A DNA stretch of 64,000 nt. Source: Mucilaginibacter sp. cycad4 (GTDB taxonomy: Bacteria > Bacteroidota > Bacteroidia > Sphingobacteriales > Sphingobacteriaceae). Within the stretch, counting starts at the first letter, position 1. Each line of letters starts with the position of its first letter. Made by a program: the position numbers and the translations under genes. The notes beneath the pieces were generated by a model that was not told the DNA's origin, ran no database searches, and saw only the letters and a list, made by a program, of their open reading frames with translations. The stretch covers positions 4,464,001 to 4,528,000 of the forward strand of contig NZ_CP139559.1 in NCBI RefSeq assembly GCF_034263275.1. The letters are read 5' to 3'. Below are positions 1 to 9,749 of this stretch, piece after piece.

Positions 1-450
1 GATTGGTCGGCATTTAACGAAGCAAATGATTATTCGTTTGCTGCCAAAGCTGCTATGGCGCTCAACAACCACATCACCGTTTATTATAAAGATCAGCTGA
101 TTTATGGAACAGAACCAACATTGCCCAGCGGCAATTCGCTGGCTTCGACCATAGGTCAAAAGACCGGTATTGTACAGGATAGTAACACGCCTATCGGTAT
201 CATTCCAAATAATGTTATCTATCCAAATCCGGTGGCTGCGGGCAGTTTCAATATTAAACTAACGCCCGACCTGGAGCAGAAAGAGATCAGCCTGGTTATC
301 CGGGATAATTTTGGCAAGGTTATGCAAAGCGGCAGGTATCGTGGTTTTGGCGGCAACCTGGGTGTTCAGTTAACCCGATCATACATGACAGGCGTTTACT
401 ATGTTCAGATCAACAATCTGGTGCCATTACGCATGATAGTAAGCCCATAA
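1..450 (+). CDS. C-terminal end of a T9SS-secreted protein with CBM3-like module (5' partial)
   Basis: The frame is open from base 1, so the gene starts before the window; the first ATG at 55 is internal. The first ~45 residues (DWSAFNEANDYSF, then ITVYYKDQLIYGTEP) resemble the end of a family 3 cellulose-binding module. After a short linker, the last ~75 residues (NPVAAGSFNIKL ... GVYYVQI ... MIVSP) look like a type A sorting domain of the Bacteroidota type IX secretion system, which routes proteins across the outer membrane. The whole protein is probably a secreted glycanase, but its catalytic part is outside the window. The CBM3 call is moderate; the sorting-domain call is firmer. Confidence 0.7.
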   Translation, partial: DWSAFNEANDYSFAAKAAMALNNHITVYYKDQLIYGTEPTLPSGNSLASTIGQKTGIVQDSNTPIGIIPNNVIYPNPVAAGSFNIKLTPDLEQKEISLVIRDNFGKVMQSGRYRGFGGNLGVQLTRSYMTGVYYVQINNLVPLRMIVSP

Positions 451-511
451 TTTTATATCAGCGCTAAAAGCCGAACGCCCAAAGCTTAAGGCTAAGACTT
501 TAGTCAAAAAC

Positions 512-548
512 AAAAAGGGATGGCAGTGTTGCCGTCCCTTTTTGTTTT
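512..548. terminator. Bidirectional rho-independent terminator
   Basis: Stem AAAAAGGGAtGGCA pairs with TGCCgTCCCTTTTT around the loop GTGT, with T-rich ends in both directions. It lies between the convergent genes ending at 450 (+) and 607 (-), so it can serve both. Confidence 0.8.
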
Positions 549-606
549 TACAGTTATCATGTTTTTTGCCTGCAGGTAAGAAACACCTGTTTAAATATGC
601 AATAAA

Positions 607-1986
607 TTAATACTCAGTAGCTCCAATATCAAAAGCAGTACCCGATGGGCGTACAGTACCGTAATAATCAAACTTTACACCGTATGATAAAACGTTTGCC
701 CCCTGATCAATAAGCGGTGACGACGATTGTAAATGAAAATCATCCCCATTATAATCTACAAACCCGCAAACGCTTACATCAGTGTTTACATAATTACTTG
801 ATTCGGTAAGTTTAACGCTGCTGCTTTTTACGATTATCGGCTGTACAGATGCCGATTGTATGATAGCATTATTAATAACGGTATTCATGGGGATAGTTTC
901 GGAGTTTAACTTTATGCCTCCTAAAACGGAGCCCACAATGGTATTATTGATAAACTGAAAATCAGGACCGGGAGTATACCGTGAATCCGCAAAAATACCG
1001 TAGGCTTTTGAATCTATAATATAATTATTGAACACCTGGTTGTCCCCAAGGCCAAGAACAATAATACCATTGCCGGGTGCATTCTTAACCAGGTTGTTAT
1101 AACATTGGCCGCCGGTACCTTCTCCTATTTGGATACCATTATTTTGATAGGAAGCAAACGGACTTATTCCCGGATTTTTAACGGTGTTACTATAGATCAT
1201 GCATCCCGACGTAGCACTGCCAACCTGGATCCCTTCGGCACCGGTAGAGTCAACAAGGTTTTTGTAGATCCTGGCATTCACGATATCATGAGGTAAAACT
1301 GTACCGCAGGAAGTTGAAACGCCATTCTGATAAAAAGAATTTCCTATATAAAGGCCTTCTCCTCCTGTTTTGTGAACGTAATTGTCATGAATTGTTACAT
1401 TAGTCATGGTAAAATTGCCCCGCCAGGTTGCAGCGTCGCATGATGGATCGGTTTTCGCCATGATCCCCGCAAACCCGCTGTTACGAACCTCAACATTTGC
1501 GATTTCAAAATCCGAGCTCAGGTAATCCATCGTCATACCAATGTTGCCGCCATTTACATCAAACCCATATTTAATTGAAGAAACCCCATTTCCCATCACC
1601 TTAAAGTACTGGCAGTTTTGTGTCTTAAATGCGTACGAGGCTGTAGTTTCTACAGTGAATGACACCCTGCCGCCCTGGTTAACAATTAAGATGGGCGCGG
1701 CGGCTGTACCTTTAAAGTTTTTGAGCAGCAAAGCCCCCCTTTCACCGGCGGGGATGTATATTGTAGCACCTGCAGGGATATTTGTCCCGTCAACCATCCA
1801 CTCGGTAGTTTTAACGGTATAAGTATAGTTAGATACTGGTTTGGTTTTTAAACTTTGCAGTTTCGCATCCTGCTCCGGAATTGAACTTGCCGGTTTCTCA
1901 ATTTTGTTTATACTTTTTGAACACGCAAAGCATGATATTACCAGCATACCAGCTATCATACTTAGTAAGTAATTGTTATTTCCCAT
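607..1986 (-). CDS. Right-handed parallel beta-helix lipoprotein
   Basis: 459 aa. The N-terminus has a hydrophobic segment ending in ISCFACSKS, a plausible lipobox, so the protein is probably a lipoprotein. The body is made of short repeats rich in Asn, Gly and Ile (for example GIQIGEGTGGQCYNNLVKNA, then GNGIIVLGLGDNQVFNNYI), the signature of pectate-lyase-like parallel beta-helices. The end (PLIDQGANVL, YYGTVRP, FDIGATEY) is typical of Bacteroidota choice-of-anchor/beta-helix proteins. No catalytic residue set can be assigned, so a polysaccharide lyase activity or a binding role are both possible. It stands alone next to the arabinan locus and converges with the preceding gene. Confidence 0.7.
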   Translation of the reverse strand: MGNNNYLLSMIAGMLVISCFACSKSINKIEKPASSIPEQDAKLQSLKTKPVSNYTYTVKTTEWMVDGTNIPAGATIYIPAGERGALLLKNFKGTAAAPILIVNQGGRVSFTVETTASYAFKTQNCQYFKVMGNGVSSIKYGFDVNGGNIGMTMDYLSSDFEIANVEVRNSGFAGIMAKTDPSCDAATWRGNFTMTNVTIHDNYVHKTGGEGLYIGNSFYQNGVSTSCGTVLPHDIVNARIYKNLVDSTGAEGIQVGSATSGCMIYSNTVKNPGISPFASYQNNGIQIGEGTGGQCYNNLVKNAPGNGIIVLGLGDNQVFNNYIIDSKAYGIFADSRYTPGPDFQFINNTIVGSVLGGIKLNSETIPMNTVINNAIIQSASVQPIIVKSSSVKLTESSNYVNTDVSVCGFVDYNGDDFHLQSSSPLIDQGANVLSYGVKFDYYGTVRPSGTAFDIGATEY

Positions 1987-2316
1987 TTATAAATCTGAAA
2001 GAGTTTTGATAATCAACCGGTCCTTATTGTACAGAACCGGCAGTTCTACGTTATTTTTTTAAATATTGTTGTCCGCATGATTAAGTCGCCCGCTTATAGG
2101 GGTCAGGGGCTTCCGTAAGAAACAAGAATTGTAAAAAGGAGGTTGTTTTGCCTCTCCGGAACAATAGAGTGTTGTTAGCATAGGCTATATGTACGCCAGT
2201 GCAAAAGGTTTGTAGCTTATAACTGAATGGATTACACCCCGGACGTTCTCTTTATTATATAAAGGCCATTCCTGTTGATTTTAGTTAAAATAAGCTAAAA
2301 GTTGATCCCGATAAAA
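1987..2316. other. Intergenic region without recognised gene
   Basis: 330 bases between two minus-strand genes. I see only one small inverted repeat (CCGGT ... ACCGG near 2018-2041). No clear TAnnTTTG promoter, RNA gene or ORF was found; it presumably holds the promoter of the beta-helix gene. Confidence 0.4.
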
Positions 2317-5300
2317 TTAAACCTGTTTCACCTTATTCCGCTTAGCCTGCTGGTATTCTGTTGGTGTAGTACCAAACTGTTTCAGGAAATTACGGCCGAG
2401 GTGTGATTGAGAACTGTAACCTACCATGTTGGCTACTTCGTAAATTTTATAATCACCTTCTTCCAGTAATTGCGCCGCTGCTTTTAAACGGGTGATGTTA
2501 ATCAGCTCGTTAATAGTAAGGTTGGATATAGCTTTAACCTTGCGGTATAGCGTTGGCTTACTCATATTCATGAGATTGGCTATCTGCTCAACATCAAGCT
2601 CGGCATTCTGGATGTTTTTGTAGATAACACCGTTTAGCTTATCCAAAAAGCTTTCATCAGGTTTTGAATAAGCCATCGACTTGATATGCGCCAATGGTGA
2701 GCTTGCAAAATGCTCTTTTATCTTATTGCGGTTGATAAGCAGGTTAGCTATCTGTACCTGTAAATGCTCGGGCGAAAATGGTTTTTCGATATACGCATCG
2801 GCACCAACTTCCAGTCCTTCAATTTTACTTTGCAGGGTATTTTTAGCGGTTAGTAATATAATAGGGATATGGCTGTAATCGAAATTGGTTTTAATGGTTT
2901 TACATAGCTCAAACCCGTCTATTCCCGGCATCATTACGTCGCTTATAATAAGCTGAATGTTCTCTATGCCTATCATATCCAGTGCTTCCTGTCCGTTAAG
3001 GGCTTTAATAACCGAATATTTGTCGCTCAGATCATCCGAAATAAAATCAAGTATTTCAGGGTTATCATCCACTAAAAGTATAACTGGTTTCATAAAGTCA
3101 ATAATCTCCTCTCTGTTACTTAGGTCTGCCTGCTCATATTCATCGGGGGTAATATGAAGGTCGAATTCTTTTTCCTGGTGAACAGGCAAAGTAAGGTTAA
3201 ATATATTAAAATCGTTAATAGATTTATTCAACACCAATAAGCCTTTATGCAATTCGGCTAACGAGCGCGATAAAGAAAGCCCTATCCCGGTGCCAATTTG
3301 CTTTTCCGAGCCTTTCATCCTGAAGAAAGGCTCAAAGATCTTTTCGCGCATTTCGTAAGGGATCAAGTGCCCGTTATTCCTTATTTCAATGGTAAAGGTA
3401 GGGTCGTTAACCGGATGGTCAAGCAGTTCGATCTCAACAACAGATGTGCTGTATTTGATGGCATTATTGATGAGGTTACTTATGATTTTGGTAAACGCTT
3501 CGATATCGACATAGGCATAAACCGTTTTAACCGGATGTATAAAGGTGTAGCTGAGGTTCTTTTGTTCGGCCATGGGCTTAAACCGCAAAAAGGTATCGGC
3601 AAGCAAATCCATAATATCGGTTTTAACAAAGCTGAGGCTAAAGCCGTTGGTTTCGGTTTTTCTGAAGTCAAGCAGCTGGTTGGTAAGGTCAAGCAGCCGG
3701 TTGGTATTTTTTTCCATGATCTTCAGGTTGTTTTGAATATCCGGAACATGCTCTGCCCGCCTGATCACTTTTTCCATAGGCCCTTTAATAAGCGTTAGCG
3801 GCGTACGGATTTCATGGGCCACATTAGTGAAAAATTCAATCTTGGCATTATAGATCTGTTTTTCCTTATCATTTTCAAGGGTTTCGATAATGCGCTTATT
3901 TTTCTCGCGGGTTTTATGGTGGTAGCTTCTGAGCAGGTAATAACCTGTTAGTAAAAATAACAGGCAGTAAGCAATGTATGCCCAAACGCTTTCCCAAAAA
4001 GGAGGCGCTATATCAATTTCAATACTTGTTTCTTTTTGGGTCCAGATACCATTGTTATTTGCCGCTTTTACTACAAAGGTGTAATGACCAGGCTGTAGTT
4101 GCGTAAAATAAACCTTACGGTTGCGTTTAAGTTCGGTCCAGCCTTTATCCAAACCTTTCATCATGTATTTATATTGGGTCATTTCGGGCGATGGAAAACT
4201 CAGCGCCGCAAAATCAATACTAAATGAGGATTGGTTATAATTAAGGTTGATTTTTTTTGTGGTGATGATAGATTGTTTTAATAATGAATCGGCACCGTTA
4301 ACAGAAATCTCTTTATTGTGCACCTGGAAACCGGTTATATAAACCGGGGCTATAAAGTAATTTTGCTTAAAACTGGCAGGGTTAAAGCTAACCATACCGC
4401 GTACACAACCAAAATACATGGTGCCGTCGGCATCTTTAAAAGATGAGTTGTAGTTAAACTGATCACTTAACAAACCGTTGGCTTTTGTATAAATTTTGAT
4501 GCTTCCGGTATTATCGTTAAAGCAAACCAGCCCCCGGGTAGTGCTGATCCATAGGTTTTTATGGCTGTCTTCTTCCAGCCTGAAAATGTAATTGCTCGGA
4601 AAGCCGTTACTGGTGTCATAAAACTTATAGCTATCGGCGTCGGGATCGTATCTCCATAAACCCAAACCTTCGGTAGCAAACCATAATTTGTGGTTGCTAT
4701 CCTCAAAAACGCCATTAACTGTGGTGGTGTTAAGCACATTTTTAACGGGGTAACGATAGTTTAGCTTAGTGCTTGTATTGTTTGCAGGGTTGTAGCAATA
4801 AATACCATCCCGTACTGTGCCAACCCATATTTTGCCAGTATGGTCTTCGGTTATGGCGTAAATGAAATCATATGGGGGTAGTTTATCTATAATGGTAAAA
4901 TCCTTGCTTGCCAAATTATACCTGTAAATGCCCCTGGTAGTACCAACAAAAATGAGCCCGCTGCGGGTTTTACAAAAGCAAATTATAAAGTTGCTTTTAA
5001 GGTCATTATTTCGGTTACCGGCCAGGTAAACGCGCCCAACCTTGCCGGTTTTAATGTTCATGATATCCAGTCCCCGTTCAAAAGTACCTACAAACAGTTC
5101 ATTGCCTAAGGCTAATATACCGTGGATGTTAGTGTTGGAGATGCTGGCGCTTCCGCCGGGATTATAATGGGTCCAGGTATTATCAGGGGCTAATTTGTTT
5201 AATCCGTTATCTTCGGTCCCCATCCACAGGTTACCGTACATGTCTTTGGTAATTTCGCGCACCACGTTTCCTTTAAGGGAATTTGGCTCGGTGTCTGGGT

Positions 5301-6417
5301 AAAATTTGTTAAAGGTTGAATACTGTTTAGGATAATAATTGAGGCCGCCAAAGTAGGTGCCTGCCCAAACACCGCCTTCCGAATCTTTCCAGAGGCAGTA
5401 AACGGCATTATCCGATATAGAATAAGGGTCATTGAAATGCTTTCTGAGATTAAGGAATGTCCCTTTTACCGAATCATAAATGAACACGCCCGATTCTGTG
5501 GCTATCCAGTATTCGGTATCGCTGTATTTTAAAAAATCGCGCACGTAAACAGCCGTTTTATCCGGGTTGTAGTTAAGCAGGTCCTTATAGGTGTAGGTTT
5601 CAGCATCAAACTCCTTAAAACCATGACTGTTGGTACCTACAAATATTTTGTTGTTAGCGGCATAATAAATCTTCTCAATAAACCTTGATGTAACTTTATC
5701 TGTTGGCTTAAACACATTGTAAGCAGTAAAAGTGCGGCTCGCCAGGTCAAGTTTCTCCATTGCGCCCATAGAAGAAGATGCCCATACTGTACCATTAATG
5801 ATCACAACAGATGTAGCCTCAAAATGCTGCGAAGGCCAGTAATCAGTTTTTTCGCCGGTTTTGGTATTATACCTTATTAATGAAGCCCCGGCTACAAACC
5901 AGCAGTTATTATGCTCATCAAAGGTGATACTGCGCACACCGTTAATGTTTCCTGTATTGATATGTACAAATGTTTCTGACAGGGGATCATACTTATCAAG
6001 GCCCTCATCGGTACCTATCCAAAGCGTACCTTCTTTATCAAGGCACAGGGTATGCACCATGTTGTTGGATATGGTGCTCTTATTCGCAGGGTTATGCCTG
6101 AATGTTTTAAAGGTATAACCGTCAAAACGGTTAAGGCCGTCCTTAGTGCCAAACCACAAAAAGCCGCGCCTGTCCTGCATGCTGCAGTAAACGGTATTAT
6201 GCGATAACCCATGTTCAACCTGGTAATGCTTGAAGTAGTAGGTCTGGGCATTGCAAATACCGCATGATACCGTAAAAAATAATAGAAATATGTATAGTGG
6301 TTTCAAAATAATCAGCTTAACGCAAATGTAGCCAATCTGTTGCAGCGTTTCCCCTCTCCCGAAAATTGATACTTTTTGACTAAGTATTGATATGATTTGG
6401 TTAAGCGCCGGGGCCAA
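2317..6417 (-). CDS. Hybrid two-component system sensor/regulator (HTCS)
   Basis: Up to 1366 aa. Order: secretion signal (about residues 37-58), periplasmic two-bladed beta-propeller with many WFGT/WIGT-type repeats (about 60-740), Y_Y_Y domain (about 760-820), transmembrane helix (VWAYIAYCLLFLLTGYYLLR), histidine kinase domain with phospho-acceptor His in NVAHEIRTPLT, HATPase, receiver domain (VDDNPE, phospho-Asp in ISDVMMPGIDG) and a C-terminal AraC-type DNA-binding domain. HTCS proteins bind an oligosaccharide in the periplasm and activate the adjacent susCD operon, so this is the likely regulator of the genes from 6501. The first ~36 residues precede the hydrophobic signal and are probably not translated; a TTG codon just before KPLYIFLLFF is a possible real start. 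Confidence 0.95.
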   Translation of the reverse strand: MAPALNQIISILSQKVSIFGRGETLQQIGYICVKLIILKPLYIFLLFFTVSCGICNAQTYYFKHYQVEHGLSHNTVYCSMQDRRGFLWFGTKDGLNRFDGYTFKTFRHNPANKSTISNNMVHTLCLDKEGTLWIGTDEGLDKYDPLSETFVHINTGNINGVRSITFDEHNNCWFVAGASLIRYNTKTGEKTDYWPSQHFEATSVVIINGTVWASSSMGAMEKLDLASRTFTAYNVFKPTDKVTSRFIEKIYYAANNKIFVGTNSHGFKEFDAETYTYKDLLNYNPDKTAVYVRDFLKYSDTEYWIATESGVFIYDSVKGTFLNLRKHFNDPYSISDNAVYCLWKDSEGGVWAGTYFGGLNYYPKQYSTFNKFYPDTEPNSLKGNVVREITKDMYGNLWMGTEDNGLNKLAPDNTWTHYNPGGSASISNTNIHGILALGNELFVGTFERGLDIMNIKTGKVGRVYLAGNRNNDLKSNFIICFCKTRSGLIFVGTTRGIYRYNLASKDFTIIDKLPPYDFIYAITEDHTGKIWVGTVRDGIYCYNPANNTSTKLNYRYPVKNVLNTTTVNGVFEDSNHKLWFATEGLGLWRYDPDADSYKFYDTSNGFPSNYIFRLEEDSHKNLWISTTRGLVCFNDNTGSIKIYTKANGLLSDQFNYNSSFKDADGTMYFGCVRGMVSFNPASFKQNYFIAPVYITGFQVHNKEISVNGADSLLKQSIITTKKINLNYNQSSFSIDFAALSFPSPEMTQYKYMMKGLDKGWTELKRNRKVYFTQLQPGHYTFVVKAANNNGIWTQKETSIEIDIAPPFWESVWAYIAYCLLFLLTGYYLLRSYHHKTREKNKRIIETLENDKEKQIYNAKIEFFTNVAHEIRTPLTLIKGPMEKVIRRAEHVPDIQNNLKIMEKNTNRLLDLTNQLLDFRKTETNGFSLSFVKTDIMDLLADTFLRFKPMAEQKNLSYTFIHPVKTVYAYVDIEAFTKIISNLINNAIKYSTSVVEIELLDHPVNDPTFTIEIRNNGHLIPYEMREKIFEPFFRMKGSEKQIGTGIGLSLSRSLAELHKGLLVLNKSINDFNIFNLTLPVHQEKEFDLHITPDEYEQADLSNREEIIDFMKPVILLVDDNPEILDFISDDLSDKYSVIKALNGQEALDMIGIENIQLIISDVMMPGIDGFELCKTIKTNFDYSHIPIILLTAKNTLQSKIEGLEVGADAYIEKPFSPEHLQVQIANLLINRNKIKEHFASSPLAHIKSMAYSKPDESFLDKLNGVIYKNIQNAELDVEQIANLMNMSKPTLYRKVKAISNLTINELINITRLKAAAQLLEEGDYKIYEVANMVGYSSQSHLGRNFLKQFGTTPTEYQQAKRNKVKQV

Positions 6418-6500
6418 AATCCTTTTTCTTTACAACATGATTTTAGATATGTCAATTGTACATTTTTAAAATCAAAACTTAACCAATTAATAGATCATTT

Positions 6501-9500
6501 ATGAGAAAATTTTTACTACTCAGGCATGGGGGAAACCCTCATGTGCAGTGGCCGCCCAGCAAGTGGGGCCCGAAAGTAATGCTAATCGCTTTTTTCATCA
6601 TGACCGGTTTCCTTTTTTCGTTTAGTGCATCCGCGCAAAATAAAATTAAGGTAACAGGCAACGTGGTTGACACCACCGGCCAGGTACTTACCGGCGTAGC
6701 CGTACGGGTACAGGGCACACAGGGTGGCACCACAACCGATGCACAGGGCAATTTCAGCATTAACGTACCAGGTGCAAACAGCACTTTGGTTTTTACTTAC
6801 ATCGGTTTTACGACACTCGAATTACCATTAAACGGCCAAACAGCCGTAAAAGTGCGTTTACGTGCAACAAACTCGGCTTTACAGGAGGTGGTTGTTACAG
6901 GTTACGGTACGCAAAAGAAGGCATCTATCACGGGTGCCATCTCTACTGTTACCAGTAAAGACCTCGATCGCGTACATGCCGGTTCAACGGTAAGTACAGG
7001 TTTGGCAGGTAAAATTCCGGGGGTAACGTTCAGGATGTCTGAAGGCCGGCCGGGTGCCAGCGCCAGTATCCAGATCCGTAACATGGGTACGCCTTTATAT
7101 GTAATTGACGGGATCCAGCAGGATGAAGGCCAGTTCAACAACCTTGCCCCTAACGACGTAGAGAGTATCTCGGTGTTGAAAGACGCTTCGGCAGCTATTT
7201 ATGGTGTACGTGCGGCTAACGGTGTAGTGGTGGTAACTACAAAAAAAGGCAACGGTGATGCCCGCATCAATATTGATGCATACACCGGTTATCAAAACTG
7301 GTACAGGTTCCCTAACGTGTTAACCAATTCATATGATTACATGCGTTACCGCGCTGATGCCGAGGTTAACAGCAACGGTTCAACCAGCATTACCCAGGCC
7401 GAGCTTGATAAATATAAAGCCGGTACCGAAAAAGGCTATCAAAGTTTTAACTGGCGCGATTATGTTTTGAAAAGCAATAACAACGCCCCTCAAAACTCAG
7501 TGAATGCCAATTTTACCGGCGGTAACGACAGGGTTAACTATTATGTTTCGGCAACTAACCTTTATCAAAACTCGCAATTAGGTAAAGAGTATAAATTTAA
7601 CCGCTCAAATATCCAGTCGAACGTTTCGGTTAAAGTGGCCAATGGTTTAAAAGTAAGCCTGGACATTAACGGGCGTATTGAAACCCGCGAAAATCCTGGT
7701 GTACCGGGTGGCGACGATTACTTTCTTGCCCGTTTTGCCGTTTTAAGGAATACGCCGCTTGAGCGCCCTTATGCTAATGATAATCCGGCATACCTTAATG
7801 ATATCGGCCACACCGAATCAAACTATGCCTTTCTTAACAAAAAGCTTTCAGGGCTTTATCACAGCGATTGGCGTGTGCTTCAAAGCAACTTTGGTGTTGA
7901 ATATCAAATACCGGGTGTGAAAGGTTTAAACGTAAGAGGCTTATATTCATACTACATTGCCGATTATTTGCTTAATAACCAGGAGTATACCTATAATGCG
8001 TATACCTACAGGCCCGCTACCGATACTTATGACGTAACCGGTGGCAGTACCAACCCATGGCGTGAGCGTGAGCAGCGTAAAGAATTTGCCAAAACTTACC
8101 AATGGCAGATCAATTACAACAACAGCTTTGGTAAACATACCATTGGCGCTACGTTTGTTTCTGAACGTATTGAGTTAAGGCACTTGCGTAACTGGATCCA
8201 TGCTTCGCCAATTTCAAATAACCTGCCATTGATCTACTTCCCAACAGCCGATCAATACCAGGATAGCGATAATACCGAAACCCGTATCGGTTATATCGGT
8301 CGTGTAAACTATAACTATGATAACCGATATTATTTAGAAGCATCAGCAAGGCGGGATGCATCATACCTGTTTGCCCCTGATAAACGTGTTGGTTATTTCC
8401 CTGGTGTGTCTGCCGGATGGCGTATCACACAGGAAGGTTTCATGAAAAAACTATTAGGTGAAAACAGTATCCTGAGTGATTTGAAATTCCGTGGTTCATA
8501 CGGTGTGTTAGGTGATGACCGCGACCCGGGAAATTCAGCTAATCCTATTGTGGCCCCATACGCTTATTTGCCAGGGTACAACTACAACCAGGGTACTTAT
8601 ATTTTTGATGGTAACGCGGTTATCACTTCAAGGGATAAAGGGATCCCCGTAACCCGTATCTCATGGCTGAAAAGTAAAATCACCGATGTTGCTGCCGATT
8701 TCAGCTTGTTTAACAGTACACTGAATGGTACTATCGATTATTTCTATCGTAAACGTACCGGCTTGTTAGGTACTAAAAATGATGTTGTGGTACCTATTGA
8801 AATAGGTTACTCGTTACCTCAGGAAAATGCGAGCAGCGATTCGCAACGTGGTTTTGAGATCTCGCTTAACTATAACGGCAAAATTGGCAAAGCAAGCTAT
8901 AACATAGGCGGCAACTTTGGTTACACCCGCCAAAAAAACCTGCAAAGCTATAATCCGCTATTCTTTAACTCATGGGATCAATACCGTAACTCAACCCAGA
9001 ACAGGTATTCACACATTGACTGGGGTTACCAGGTGCTTGGCCAGTTTACATCGCAGGAGCAGATCAACAACTATACCATCAACAACGATGGCAAAGGTAA
9101 CCGTACCTTATTACCAGGCGATTTGATGTATAAAGATCAGAATGGCGATGGTAAAATTGACCAGTATGACGAGCGCCCTATAGGTTTCGGTTATGGTACA
9201 CAGCCTAATATCAACTTTGGTTTTACAGTTGGTGCTGCTTATAAAGGCTTTGATTTTCATGCTGATTTTTCAGGTGGTGCAGGTTATACATGGTTCCAGA
9301 ATTATGAAACCCGCTGGGCATTCCAGAATAATGGTAACCTGAACGCCATATTTGAAGATAGATGGCACCGCCAGGATGCATTTGATGTAAACAGTCCGTG
9401 GGTACCGGGTAAATATCCCGCCAATAGGGTGAACCCAGGTTTTGGACATAGCGATTACGAGCTAAACGGCCAGCGTAACTCAACTTTCTGGCTGCATAGT

Positions 9501-9725
9501 GTAAGGTATTTAAGGGCCAGGACTTTAGAGCTGGGCTATTCATTACCGGCTAATATGCTTAAGAAAGTAAAGATAAGGAGAGCGAGATTTTATGTTAACG
9601 CGTACAACATGTTTTCATTTGATAACCTGAAACAGTATGGCGTTGATCCGGAAACTACCGATGATAATGGTTTGCAGTTTCCGCAAAGTAAGGTACTCAA
9701 CTTCGGCGTTAATTTAACCTTTTAA
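6501..9725 (+). CDS. susC: SusC/RagA-like TonB-dependent outer-membrane transporter
   Basis: 1074 aa. A signal peptide (hydrophobic VMLIAFFIMTGFLFSFSASA) is followed by a carboxypeptidase-regulatory-like domain (KIKVTGNVVDTTGQ ... TYIGF), the SusC signature near the TonB box (LQEVVVTGYGTQKK), the plug (PLYVIDGIQQDE ... VLKDASAAIYGVRAANGVVVV) and a long C-terminal beta barrel ending in VLNFGVNLTF. It imports oligosaccharides across the outer membrane with the SusD protein encoded 24 bases downstream. The enzymes nearby point to arabinose-containing oligosaccharides; this substrate is inferred. It is the first gene of the locus and is divergent from the HTCS gene. Confidence 0.97.
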   Translation: MRKFLLLRHGGNPHVQWPPSKWGPKVMLIAFFIMTGFLFSFSASAQNKIKVTGNVVDTTGQVLTGVAVRVQGTQGGTTTDAQGNFSINVPGANSTLVFTYIGFTTLELPLNGQTAVKVRLRATNSALQEVVVTGYGTQKKASITGAISTVTSKDLDRVHAGSTVSTGLAGKIPGVTFRMSEGRPGASASIQIRNMGTPLYVIDGIQQDEGQFNNLAPNDVESISVLKDASAAIYGVRAANGVVVVTTKKGNGDARINIDAYTGYQNWYRFPNVLTNSYDYMRYRADAEVNSNGSTSITQAELDKYKAGTEKGYQSFNWRDYVLKSNNNAPQNSVNANFTGGNDRVNYYVSATNLYQNSQLGKEYKFNRSNIQSNVSVKVANGLKVSLDINGRIETRENPGVPGGDDYFLARFAVLRNTPLERPYANDNPAYLNDIGHTESNYAFLNKKLSGLYHSDWRVLQSNFGVEYQIPGVKGLNVRGLYSYYIADYLLNNQEYTYNAYTYRPATDTYDVTGGSTNPWREREQRKEFAKTYQWQINYNNSFGKHTIGATFVSERIELRHLRNWIHASPISNNLPLIYFPTADQYQDSDNTETRIGYIGRVNYNYDNRYYLEASARRDASYLFAPDKRVGYFPGVSAGWRITQEGFMKKLLGENSILSDLKFRGSYGVLGDDRDPGNSANPIVAPYAYLPGYNYNQGTYIFDGNAVITSRDKGIPVTRISWLKSKITDVAADFSLFNSTLNGTIDYFYRKRTGLLGTKNDVVVPIEIGYSLPQENASSDSQRGFEISLNYNGKIGKASYNIGGNFGYTRQKNLQSYNPLFFNSWDQYRNSTQNRYSHIDWGYQVLGQFTSQEQINNYTINNDGKGNRTLLPGDLMYKDQNGDGKIDQYDERPIGFGYGTQPNINFGFTVGAAYKGFDFHADFSGGAGYTWFQNYETRWAFQNNGNLNAIFEDRWHRQDAFDVNSPWVPGKYPANRVNPGFGHSDYELNGQRNSTFWLHSVRYLRARTLELGYSLPANMLKKVKIRRARFYVNAYNMFSFDNLKQYGVDPETTDDNGLQFPQSKVLNFGVNLTF

Positions 9726-9749
9726 TTAATTCCTAAAGTTTAAAAGCAA

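Noticed and set aside
3298..3798. 166-aa plus-strand ORF
   Set aside because: Antisense to the histidine kinase part of the HTCS gene, no recognisable domain.
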